DNA of 64,000 nucleotides from contig NZ_PHSO01000004.1 of the NCBI RefSeq assembly GCF_002870965.1, positions 248,001 to 312,000 of the forward strand, read 5' to 3'. A program made the translations under genes and the position numbers. Positions 54,661 to 62,706 of the stretch are shown here, piece after piece (position 1 is the stretch's first letter; each line of letters begins with the position of its first letter). Below the pieces are notes generated by a model, which saw only the letters and a program-made list of their open reading frames with translations, was not told the origin of the DNA and searched no databases. Source of the DNA: Tsuneonella flava (GTDB lineage Bacteria; Pseudomonadota; Alphaproteobacteria; Sphingomonadales; Sphingomonadaceae).

Positions 54661-55866
54661 TCAGGCAATGCCGATAAGGTGGAGAACGAGCATCACTGCC
54701 GCACCTGCTGAGCCCACTAACCCTGTCAGAGCAACCCATCGACGCCCTGCCCGGCGTATTATCGCCAGCCAGTTGACCAGCCCAAACACGATCAGAAAAA
54801 CGAAGCTGCCACCTTCAACAAGCTGTTCGATTCCGCCGATCAGCACCAATACGATAGCAACGGCGGAGATAACGATCGTGCCGAACCACGGGACATTTCG
54901 TTCATCACGACTGGCGAATAGCGCAGGCATTTCGCCATCCTGCGCTGCCTGTTCAGCTAATCGCGCAGTCGCAAACACCGTAGCATTGATGGCCGATCCG
55001 GCGGAGAAAGTGGCGGCAACGGACACAGCGACGAAGCCTGCAACCCCTAACGCTTCCCGTCCGGCAATCGCCAGCGCCACCTCCTTGTTGGCAACAATCG
55101 CATCCGCTCCGGCCAGCATTCCAGCACCCAGCGATACAACGATATAGGTGATCGTGGTGACAATAATTGCCAGAGGCATCGCCACCGCTATCGTGCGTGG
55201 TGCGTCGCGCATTTCCTCGTAATCATAGCTCAAAAGCTGAAAGCCTTCGTACGCCATGAATACCACGCCCATGCCGATCAATGCGCTGCCGAATCCCACC
55301 GGATCGCCTGCCTCCAGCATCAATCTCTCAGGCGCCCAGTGCCACAATCCAACACCGGCAAGCAGCAGCAGAATGGCAAGCTTACCCCAGACCGCGACCT
55401 TTTCAAGCAAAGTCGCCTCTGCCGCTCCCAGCAAGTTGATCCCTGCAAGAATTACAATCGCAGCGATCCCTGCAAGCAATGCAACCCAGTGCGGCATTCC
55501 AAAAACGAATGCTGCATATGCACCGAATGTCACTGCATAGACTGACACCGTCAGGGTATATCCCGCAACAAGCACCCACACAGCGATGCGCGCGGCTGTT
55601 TTCCAACCCATCTCACGCAGATAGGCATAGGAACCACCTGACTGTCCGACCTGCCTGGTCAGCGCCGAATAGGAATGACCGGAAGCAAAGGCGACGATAC
55701 CTCCCAGCAGGAAACTGACCCAGGTCCACTCACCTGCGACAGAAATCACAACCCCGAGCGTTGAGAAAATCCCCCCGCCGATCATCCCACCGACAGCCAT
55801 CGCCCATGCCCCGCCGGGGCCAAGCACACGCTCGTTGCCGGAAGGAGCTGATAGGTTATCGCCCAC
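54661..55866 (-). CDS. APC-superfamily amino acid permease
   Basis: About 400 residues with 11-12 transmembrane helices. The first helix carries GGAWAMAVGGMIGGGIFSTL, the glycine-rich substrate/Na-site loop of APC transporters; helix 6 region has AYEGFQLLSYDYEEMRDAPR, another family hallmark (amphipathic loop with conserved Glu). The start is uncertain: GTG 55866 has GGAG nine bases upstream, ATG 55881 lacks a site; both overlap the 3' end of the S9 peptidase gene (10 or 26 bases). The overlap suggests the permease takes up products of the peptidase. Amino-acid specificity unknown. Confidence 0.87.
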   Translation of the reverse strand: MGDNLSAPSGNERVLGPGGAWAMAVGGMIGGGIFSTLGVVISVAGEWTWVSFLLGGIVAFASGHSYSALTRQVGQSGGSYAYLREMGWKTAARIAVWVLVAGYTLTVSVYAVTFGAYAAFVFGMPHWVALLAGIAAIVILAGINLLGAAEATLLEKVAVWGKLAILLLLAGVGLWHWAPERLMLEAGDPVGFGSALIGMGVVFMAYEGFQLLSYDYEEMRDAPRTIAVAMPLAIIVTTITYIVVSLGAGMLAGADAIVANKEVALAIAGREALGVAGFVAVSVAATFSAGSAINATVFATARLAEQAAQDGEMPALFASRDERNVPWFGTIVISAVAIVLVLIGGIEQLVEGGSFVFLIVFGLVNWLAIIRRAGRRWVALTGLVGSAGAAVMLVLHLIGIA

Positions 55867-58153
55867 CAGCAGGCACTCCATTCTTTTCGAGGAAATCGAA
55901 AATCGTATTCCACAAGTGAACACCGATCTTCGGCCCGCTCACACGGTGAGTATAGCCAGGGTAAAGCATCATATCGAAAGGCAACGCATTTGCCTGAAGT
56001 TCCGCAATCAGGGCGCTCGAATTTTCGAACACCACGTTATCGTCGCTCATTCCATGAATCAGCAGCAAAGGATCCGCGATCTTCGTCGCATCCTGCAATG
56101 CGTCGGATTTCTGATATGCTGCGGCATCGGACTCTGGCGCAGGCAGGCCCATATAGCGCTCGGTATAGGCCGTATCGTACAATTCCCATTTGGTCACAGG
56201 TGCCCCGGCGATCCCTGCGGCATACAATCCCTGATCGGCCTCCAGCATCTTGAGCGTCATATACCCGCCATAGGACCAGCCATAAGTCGCGATGCGATCC
56301 GGATCGACATAGTCGAGACTCTTCAGGAACTGCGCCCCCGCCTTCTGATCCTGCACTTCGATGCCGCCCATTGCGCGCCAGATCGGCTTTTCAAAGTCGA
56401 CGCCGCGATTTGCGCTTCCGCGGTTGTCGATCTGGAACCAGATATAGCCCTTGTCGACGATGGCCTGCTCCAAGGCGCCCCCCCAACCCCGCGACACGGT
56501 TTGAGCATGCGGGCCGCCATAATGGCTGAAGAACACAGGATAGCGTTTCCCCGACTCCATATCGGGCACAATCATTTTCCAATGAAGTGAAGCGCCATCG
56601 GCTGTCTTGAGCGTGCCGAATTGCGGCTTACGATGGTTGGCAAGATAGTGGGCGTATGGATGGTCGGCATCGAGTGCATTCTGCTCGATCCAGGTAATTC
56701 GTTGCCCCTCGGAATCGGCGAGATAACTTTGCGGCGGCTGATCGGTGGCAGATCGCGTGACGATCAGCGAGCGCCCCTTTTCGTCCATCGAAGCGCGGTT
56801 AGAGAATTTCGCATCGGTCAGCCGAACCGGTTCGGCACCGGGGGTAAGCAGCGACAGCGAATAGACCTGCGGGGCCAGCACATCGTCTTTCGTCCCGGTA
56901 AAAAACGCTGTGCCACTTGCCTGATCGACACCGTCGAGACTGGTGACGACCCACTCCCCCTGGGTCAATTGCGTCCATTTACCAGACGCATACCGATAGA
57001 GATGGCCATAACCATCCCGCTCCGAACGCCAGATCAGGCTGCCGTCGTTGAGCCATTTGTAATCGTCTGTCAGATTAATCCAGTGCTGAGGCGCGGCTTT
57101 CTCAGTGAACAATACTTCGCTTTTGCCGGTCGCGGGATCGACCTTGAGCATGTCAAGCCGGGTCTGGAGGCGGTCGAGCCTCTGAACGTACAGCGCCTTG
57201 CCATCAGGCGCCCAGTCTACCCGTGCGAGATAGATATCGCGGTCGCCCCCCAGATCGACTTCCACCTGGTTCGCACCGTTCGGGTCCATCACGAACAGTT
57301 GGACCAGAGCGTTCGGTGTACCTGCGGCCGGGTAGCGTTGATCGTATGTCCGTGTACCTTCGGCCCCAATGGCCGCACGAGTGACAACACCGACAGGCGC
57401 TTCGTCAAAACGCTGTACAGCAATGCGTTTGTCGTGCGGTGACCACCAGTAACCGGTATAGCGACCCAGCTCTTCCTGTGCGACGAACTCCGCCTCCCCC
57501 CAGTGGACCGTCTCGGCGGATTCTTGCGGCGTGATCGCCTTTGGCTCTACGTCACCGACCTTGCCGGTCCACAGTCGGCCATCGCTGACAAATGAAACAA
57601 ATGCCCCTTCCGGGCTGAGCGTTGCGTTCAATTCATCCGCTTCGCTTTCAGTCAGGCGGAGAACCCTTCCATCGACCCCGGCGAGAAACAGATCTCCGTC
57701 GAGAGGTACAAGCAAACTGCGAGAATCCTCCGCCCAGTCGTATGTCACGATCCCCTTGAGATTGCCGATCCGCTTGCGTTCACGCTGCATCTTCTCCGCT
57801 TCGGACAATTCACGCCTGCTGCCGAGTTTTTCTGAATCGACCAGCATTTTCCACTGACCGTTCTCCCTATCGAACGCCCACAGGTCATAGCGCTCGCGAT
57901 CGCTGTCACGATTGCGAAGCACGGTCAGCCAACGGCCATCGGGAGAAAGCTTGACCCCGCGCGGGCTTTTCCCATCCAGAGCAGGACTGGCGAACACGCG
58001 CTCCAGCGTCAGCGTGTCGCCGGTTGTCGTGCTGGGCACTGAAGAGGGTTTCTCACTCATGTAAGGGGAACTTTCACCGGCAAAGGCAGGAAACGGTATG
58101 GCGGCGGCGAAGGCAGCTAGACTCGCCACTGCGACCAGATGTTTGATGGGCAT
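55856..58153 (-). CDS. S9 family dipeptidyl peptidase IV-like enzyme
   Basis: Exported prolyl-type dipeptidyl aminopeptidase. About 765 residues from ATG 58153, with a signal peptide (VAVASLAAFAAAIPFPAFAG); ATG 58183 would add a ten-residue head. N-terminal beta-propeller includes the double-Glu motif FVAQEELGRYTGYWW that anchors the substrate N-terminus in DPP IV. C-terminal alpha/beta hydrolase domain: nucleophile in YGWSYGGYMTLKML, Asp in LIHGMSDDNVVFEN and His in YPGYTHRVSG near the end. Followed by an overlapping permease gene. DPP IV specificity (X-Pro) is inferred from the propeller motif. Confidence 0.93.
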   Translation of the reverse strand: MPIKHLVAVASLAAFAAAIPFPAFAGESSPYMSEKPSSVPSTTTGDTLTLERVFASPALDGKSPRGVKLSPDGRWLTVLRNRDSDRERYDLWAFDRENGQWKMLVDSEKLGSRRELSEAEKMQRERKRIGNLKGIVTYDWAEDSRSLLVPLDGDLFLAGVDGRVLRLTESEADELNATLSPEGAFVSFVSDGRLWTGKVGDVEPKAITPQESAETVHWGEAEFVAQEELGRYTGYWWSPHDKRIAVQRFDEAPVGVVTRAAIGAEGTRTYDQRYPAAGTPNALVQLFVMDPNGANQVEVDLGGDRDIYLARVDWAPDGKALYVQRLDRLQTRLDMLKVDPATGKSEVLFTEKAAPQHWINLTDDYKWLNDGSLIWRSERDGYGHLYRYASGKWTQLTQGEWVVTSLDGVDQASGTAFFTGTKDDVLAPQVYSLSLLTPGAEPVRLTDAKFSNRASMDEKGRSLIVTRSATDQPPQSYLADSEGQRITWIEQNALDADHPYAHYLANHRKPQFGTLKTADGASLHWKMIVPDMESGKRYPVFFSHYGGPHAQTVSRGWGGALEQAIVDKGYIWFQIDNRGSANRGVDFEKPIWRAMGGIEVQDQKAGAQFLKSLDYVDPDRIATYGWSYGGYMTLKMLEADQGLYAAGIAGAPVTKWELYDTAYTERYMGLPAPESDAAAYQKSDALQDATKIADPLLLIHGMSDDNVVFENSSALIAELQANALPFDMMLYPGYTHRVSGPKIGVHLWNTIFDFLEKNGVPAGGR

Positions 58154-58260
58154 TGAATTAGGGCTCGGCTTTTTTGCTGTCATCGATCGTCTGCCTAGGG
58201 CGCACACCACGGCAGGCGCAAGCTTTCGCTGCCCTTTCCCAGAAATAGAGCCACGACAAA

Positions 58261-58297
58261 GGAAAAGGGCGCCCCGGCCGATTGCCGGAACGCCCTC
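58261..58297 (-). terminator. Rho-independent terminator of the ffh-rplS operon
   Basis: Read on the minus strand: GGGCG, inner CCGGC/GCCGG arms, then CGCCC followed by TTTTCC, about 40 bases after the rplS stop. The stem and U-run both fit an intrinsic terminator. Confidence 0.8.
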
Positions 58298-58332
58298 CTT
58301 CGGTGACTGTAAAAGTCTGTAAGCGGTATCGC

Positions 58333-58698
58333 TTAGGCGTTTTCGCGACGCTCTGCGATACGGGCGCGCTTGCCGGTGCGGCCGCGCAGATAATAAAGCT
58401 TCGCCCGGCGCACCACGCCGCGGCGGACCACGGTGATGCTTTCGATGTTTGGCGAATAGAGCGGGAAAACACGCTCCACACCTTCGCCGAAGCTCATCTT
58501 ACGGACGGTGAAATTGCTGTTGATGCCCCGGTTCGACCGCGCGATGCATACGCCTTCGAAGTTCTGGGTACGTGTGCGGGTGCCTTCGACAACGCGCACA
58601 CCCACGCGGACGGTATCGCCTGCGCGGAATTCGGGAATGTCCTTGCCTTCGGCAAGGCTTTCGATGGCTTCCGCCTCGAGCTGCTGGATCAGGTTCAC
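58333..58698 (-). CDS. rplS: 50S ribosomal protein L19
   Basis: 121 residues at the subunit interface of the large subunit. [20 protein letters not shown] start, then [40 protein letters not shown] and basic [17 protein letters not shown] near the end. ATG 58698 overlaps the trmD stop (ATGA). Last gene of ffh-rpsP-rimM-trmD-rplS and followed by a terminator. Slightly longer than E. coli L19 (115). Confidence 0.97.
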   Translation of the reverse strand: MNLIQQLEAEAIESLAEGKDIPEFRAGDTVRVGVRVVEGTRTRTQNFEGVCIARSNRGINSNFTVRKMSFGEGVERVFPLYSPNIESITVVRRGVVRRAKLYYLRGRTGKRARIAERRENA

Positions 58699-59441
58699 TG
58701 GTCCGGTTCCTTCATTTCTCGCTGCACACCAGAGGCAGGGCGGCCCCGAGCGTTACCATAACGCTCCCAAAGGTCCGGCCTGCGTAGCCGTGTATCGTTC
58801 TCGCTGCGTTGCTTGCGCCACGCCGCGATTTTCGCATGATCCCCCGATCGCAGCACTTCAGGGATCGTGCGCCCTTCCCATTCATTAGGTCGGGTATAGT
58901 GCGGATATTCGAGCAATCCTTCTTCGAAAGATTCCTCGGTCCCGCTCGAAGCCGCGCCCATTACGCCCGGAAGCAAGCGAATGCAAGCATCGAGCATAGC
59001 CAGCGCGGCAGGTTCCCCGCCCGACAGAATAATGTCGCCCAGGCTCACCTGTTCTACCGGGCGGGTTTCGAAAATCCGTTCGTCGAATCCCTCGAACCGA
59101 CCACACAAAATTGTCACCCCCGGCCCTGCTGCCAAAGCACGTATGCGATCCTGCGTCAGCGGTGCACCACGTGGGGTCATAGCCAGAACCGGGCAATCGG
59201 GCTGCTGCACAAGCGCGTGATCGACCGCTGCAGCGAGCACATCGACCTTGAGCACCATCCCGGCACCGCCGCCGGCCGGCGTATCGTCCACTGTGCGGTG
59301 CCTGTCTGTCGCGAAGTCACGGATTTGCACCGGATTGCAAGACCATGTCCCCTGCTCCAGCGCGCGGCCCGCCAAGGACACGCCCAATGGGCCGGGAAAC
59401 ATCTCCGGGTACAGCGTGAGAATAGTGGCAGCAAAGGTCAT
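58695..59441 (-). CDS. trmD: tRNA (guanine-N1-)-methyltransferase
   Basis: SPOUT-fold enzyme methylating G37 of tRNAs reading CNN codons, preventing frameshifts. 248 residues from ATG 59441: [40 protein letters not shown] then AGMVLKVD (cofactor and target-binding), [15 protein letters not shown] and the trefoil-knot [15 protein letters not shown]-like strand ([20 protein letters not shown]), plus the late [20 protein letters not shown]. Overlaps rimM and rplS by four bases each. Confidence 0.96.
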   Translation of the reverse strand: MTFAATILTLYPEMFPGPLGVSLAGRALEQGTWSCNPVQIRDFATDRHRTVDDTPAGGGAGMVLKVDVLAAAVDHALVQQPDCPVLAMTPRGAPLTQDRIRALAAGPGVTILCGRFEGFDERIFETRPVEQVSLGDIILSGGEPAALAMLDACIRLLPGVMGAASSGTEESFEEGLLEYPHYTRPNEWEGRTIPEVLRSGDHAKIAAWRKQRSENDTRLRRPDLWERYGNARGRPASGVQREMKEPDQ

Positions 59442-59929
59442 GTTACGATGAACTCTGCCACGATAATCACCCGCTTGCTGTCCCATTCGGGCACCGCTTC
59501 TTCTGTCAGCGGGACCATGAATCGCGTGCCGTCGGGCCGCTTGACCTCAAGAATATCGGTCGCGCCGAAATTCTCCACCGCGACCACGTCACCGAGCGGA
59601 TCGCCCGTATGCGAAACCGCAGGCAAGCCCAACAGATCGGAGTGATAGAATTCGCCGTCTTCCAGAGGCGGCATTTCAGCGCGAGAAATCGTAATTTGCG
59701 TACCGCGCAGCTTTTCCGCGTCGGTACGGTCGGTCACTTCGGCAAAACGCGCGATAGCACCGCCCTTGTTATCACTCCGCACTTTGCTGAGCGTCAGCGT
59801 ACCATCATTGAAGCTGCGGTAGCGGGAGAGCGCAGCAACGCCCTCCCCAAACAGCTTCAGGCGGACTTCGCCCGTCACCCCGTGCGCGCCTGCGATGGCG
59901 GCAAGCATGACGGGCCTATCCGAAACCAA
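59438..59929 (-). CDS. rimM: Ribosome maturation factor RimM
   Basis: Assists assembly of the 30S head around S19. 163 residues: N-terminal RimM domain with [20 protein letters not shown] (10-29), PRC-barrel C-terminal domain with [20 protein letters not shown] then VEVKRPDG-like ([20 protein letters not shown]). Start TTG 59929 has GAGGG seven bases upstream; ATG 59908 is an alternative that drops seven residues. It begins three bases after rpsP and overlaps trmD by four bases. Confidence 0.93.
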   Translation of the reverse strand: MVSDRPVMLAAIAGAHGVTGEVRLKLFGEGVAALSRYRSFNDGTLTLSKVRSDNKGGAIARFAEVTDRTDAEKLRGTQITISRAEMPPLEDGEFYHSDLLGLPAVSHTGDPLGDVVAVENFGATDILEVKRPDGTRFMVPLTEEAVPEWDSKRVIIVAEFIVT

Positions 59930-59932
59930 GGA

Positions 59933-60382
59933 TCAACCCTCAGCCTTTTCCTCAGCAGGTGCTTCGGCAGCGGCTTCTTCGGTCACTGCTTCTTCTGCCG
60001 GTGCATTGGCTTCTGCTTCTGCAGCCTTGGCAGCTTCAGCGGCCTCTGCAGCCTTCTCAGCCTTTTCTTCAGCACGTGCCTTGGCAGCTTCACCCGGCTC
60101 ACCCTTCTTCGGGTTGTTGCGGGCAGCGCGCTCACGAATGCCGGCAGCATCAAGGAAACGGGCAACGCGGTCGCTGGGCTGGGCACCAACCGAAAGCCAG
60201 TGCTTCGCACGGTCGCTGTCAATCTTCACGCGGTTTTCGTCCCCCTTGGCGAGCAACGGGTTGTAAGTGCCGATCTGTTCCAGATACTTGCCATCACGCG
60301 GCGAACGCGAGTCCGACACGACGATGCGATAGTAAGGACGCTTTTTCGCGCCACCGCGCGACAGACGGATTGCAATTGCCAT
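59933..60382 (-). CDS. rpsP: 30S ribosomal protein S16 with long Ala/Glu tail
   Basis: The first ~85 residues are standard bS16 ([20 protein letters not shown], then [12 protein letters not shown] and [20 protein letters not shown]). The protein continues to 149 residues, whereas E. coli S16 has 82; residues ~95-149 are nearly all Ala, Glu and Lys ([20 protein letters not shown]), a low-complexity helical tail. Tails of this kind occur in several alphaproteobacterial S16 proteins, with no known role. ATG 60382. Follows ffh after 33 bases and precedes rimM by three. Confidence 0.96.
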   Translation of the reverse strand: MAIAIRLSRGGAKKRPYYRIVVSDSRSPRDGKYLEQIGTYNPLLAKGDENRVKIDSDRAKHWLSVGAQPSDRVARFLDAAGIRERAARNNPKKGEPGEAAKARAEEKAEKAAEAAEAAKAAEAEANAPAEEAVTEEAAAEAPAEEKAEG

Positions 60383-60415
60383 TGTTTGTTACCTTTCCAA
60401 ACTAAATTTATGTAA

Positions 60416-61897
60416 TCACTTCTTTTTCATCAAATCTTGCAGGTTCGGAGGCATGTTGCCGCCCATCCCGCCTAGTCCAGGGAGCGAAGGCGGCGCGCCT
60501 GCACCACCGGGGCCACCAAGCCCACCCATGCCACCTGCCCCGCCGCCACCGGCGCCACCGGCGCCGAACATTGCGGCCAGCCCTTTGAGGCCACCCATCT
60601 TCTTGATCTGCTTCATCGCCCGCGCCATTTCCTGGTGCATCTTGAGCAGCTTGTTCACATCCTGAACCTGAGTGCCCGAACCGGCAGCCACACGTTTCTT
60701 GCGCTTGGCATTCATCAGTTCGGGACGAGCACGTTCCTTCGCGGTCATCGAACCGATGATAGCGTCCATGTGGACGAGAACTTTGTCGTCCATCCCGCTT
60801 TCCGCCATTGCTGCCTTGGCTTTTTTCATGCCTGGCATCATCCCAGCGAGCATACCCAAGCCACCCATGTTCTGCATCTGGCGCAGCTGCATTCTCAGAT
60901 CGTTGAGGTCGAACTGCCCCTTCGCCATGCGTTTGGCGAGGTGTTCGGCATCTTCTTCCTTGACCGTCGCTGCCGCCTTTTCGACCAGGCTGACAACGTC
61001 GCCCATGCCAAGGATACGGTCCGCAACACGCCCGGCATGGAATGCTTCGATGGCGTCGAGCTTCTCGCCCGTACCGGCAAATTTGATCGGTTTGCCGGTG
61101 ACGGCCCGCATCGACAACGCCGCACCGCCGCGCGCATCACCGTCCATCCGGGTCAGCACCACGCCGGTCAGCGGAACTTCGCCGCTAAAGCTCTGCGCGA
61201 CATTGACCGCGTCTTGCCCCGTCAGCGAGTCGACCACCAACAACACTTCGGTCGGGTTCGAAACCCCGGCGACCGCCTTCATCTCATCCATCAAAGCCTG
61301 ATCGACGTGAAGACGACCGGCAGTGTCGAGCATCAGGACATCGACCGCCTGCAACTTCGCCGATTCGATCGCCCGGCGCGCGATATCAACCGGCTGCTGC
61401 CCTTTGACGATCGGCAGTGTCGCGACATCGACCTGCTCACCCAGCACGGCAAGCTGTTCCTGCGCGGCAGGACGGGCGACGTCGAGCGAAGCCATCATGG
61501 CTTTCTTGCCATGACGTTCGCGAATGTATTTGGCCAGTTTGGCCGTCGTCGTAGTCTTACCCGATCCTTGCAGGCCAACCATCATCACGACTACCGGGGG
61601 CTTCGCCTCCAGCAGCAACCCCTGATGTTCCTGCCCGCCAAGCATTTCGACCAGTTCGTCATGGACGATCTTGACGACCTGCTGCCCCGGAGTGACCGAA
61701 CGGAGCACATCCTGCCCCACGGCCTTTTCCGTCACCGCATCGATGAACCGGCGAGCCACCGGCAGTGCGACGTCGGCTTCCAGCAGTGCGACGCGAATTT
61801 CGCGCATTGCCTCGCGCACATCGGCTTCGTTCAGCGAACCACGGCCGCGCAGGCGGTCGAATACGTTACCGAGGCGGTCGGACAGGTTGTCGAACAT
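60416..61897 (-). CDS. ffh: Signal recognition particle GTPase Ffh
   Basis: SRP54 homologue that delivers ribosomes making membrane proteins to FtsY. 493 residues. N domain MFDNLSDRLGNVFDRLRGRG, G domain with P-loop GLQGSGKTTTTAKLAKYI near 107, DTAGR near 190, TRMDGDARGGAAL near 247; M domain with the methionine-rich RNA-binding helix region MRQMQNMGGLGMLAGMMPG-like sequence near 390 and a Gly/Pro-rich end (GGGGAGGMGGLGGPGGAGAP). The open frame runs 53 codons further upstream through the tRNA-Ala gene, so ATG 61897 is the real start. First gene of the operon with rpsP-rimM-trmD-rplS. Confidence 0.97.
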   Translation of the reverse strand: MFDNLSDRLGNVFDRLRGRGSLNEADVREAMREIRVALLEADVALPVARRFIDAVTEKAVGQDVLRSVTPGQQVVKIVHDELVEMLGGQEHQGLLLEAKPPVVVMMVGLQGSGKTTTTAKLAKYIRERHGKKAMMASLDVARPAAQEQLAVLGEQVDVATLPIVKGQQPVDIARRAIESAKLQAVDVLMLDTAGRLHVDQALMDEMKAVAGVSNPTEVLLVVDSLTGQDAVNVAQSFSGEVPLTGVVLTRMDGDARGGAALSMRAVTGKPIKFAGTGEKLDAIEAFHAGRVADRILGMGDVVSLVEKAAATVKEEDAEHLAKRMAKGQFDLNDLRMQLRQMQNMGGLGMLAGMMPGMKKAKAAMAESGMDDKVLVHMDAIIGSMTAKERARPELMNAKRKKRVAAGSGTQVQDVNKLLKMHQEMARAMKQIKKMGGLKGLAAMFGAGGAGGGGAGGMGGLGGPGGAGAPPSLPGLGGMGGNMPPNLQDLMKKK

Positions 61898-62016
61898 GCG
61901 CTCGTTCACTCCACTCGCTGCGACGGAATGTCGCCAAATGCCAAAAACGCCGGCGGACGAAACCTCGTCAGCCAGCGTGCGGACCCTGAAACGGAACCGA
62001 CTTTTCAAATCTTGAA

Positions 62017-62092
62017 TGGTGGAGCCTAGCGGGATCGAACCGCTGACCTCCTGCATGCCATGCAGGCGCTCTCCCAGCTGAGCTAAGGCCCC
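62017..62092 (-). tRNA. tRNA-Ala (GGC)
   Basis: Minus-strand cloverleaf: acceptor GGGGCCU (62086-62092) pairs with AGGCUCC (one G-U), discriminator A, CCA encoded (62017-62019). Anticodon stem CCTGC/GCAGG encloses loop ATGGCAT, giving anticodon GGC. 76 nt, upstream of ffh. Confidence 0.97.
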
Positions 62093-62201
62093 GTACCATT
62101 CATCTACCGACCGAAATCGGTCTGCCCATCAAATCCGCAACCGCGGGTGACTGACAGGACGCGCCCTTTATGAGCCACGCCCCGCCAATGCAAGAGCGAA
62201 A

Positions 62202-62522
62202 TCAATTATCGTCGTCGTCGTCGTCCGAAGATGTCTGAACGCCGAGGTCATCGTCGCCGCCCAGATCGACGTCGTTATCCGGCGAATCATCGTCTTCGTC
62301 GATGTCTTCCAGATCGTCGTCGGCAAGGTCGCTATCGGCTTCCTTTTCCTTCTTCTCTTTCTCTTCCTCGAACGGAATCGGCTGCTTGGATTTGAGCACC
62401 GGCTCAGGGAACCATTCTTCGCCGCATTCGATGCACGTCACCGGCTCATCTTTGCCGAGATCGTAAAAGCGTTCACCGCACTTGGGGCACGAACGCTTGG
62501 TGCCCCATTCTGGCTTGACCAT
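62202..62522 (-). CDS. TIGR02300 family zinc-ribbon protein with acidic tail
   Basis: About 106 residues from ATG 62522. A two-Cys-pair zinc ribbon is visible: KRSCPKCGERFYDLGKDEPV then TCIECGEEWFPE (C-x2-C ... C-x2-C). The second half is very acidic, ending in Asp runs (TSSDDDDDDN) coded by GAC/GAT repeats. This matches the alphaproteobacterial TIGR02300 family of unknown function. The frame is open to 62552 but ATG 62522 begins the family's MVKPEWGTKR start. Adjacent to tRNA-Ala; divergent from aroA. Confidence 0.88.
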   Translation of the reverse strand: MVKPEWGTKRSCPKCGERFYDLGKDEPVTCIECGEEWFPEPVLKSKQPIPFEEEKEKKEKEADSDLADDDLEDIDEDDDSPDNDVDLGGDDDLGVQTSSDDDDDDN

Positions 62523-62706
62523 TGTCTGTCCTTGGCTTGGCCTCGACACCATGTGGCATCAGGCGTTTAATTCCGTGGCTGCTTGATGGGTGCGAATAAA
62601 CCCTGAATCAAGTAGCGCCGTGAAAAGCGCGCGCGCCTTGCCACACGGCATGGGCGCTGTCAAAGAGCCGCGCGCATTGCAAATATTCAGTACAGCCGGA
62701 TCATCC

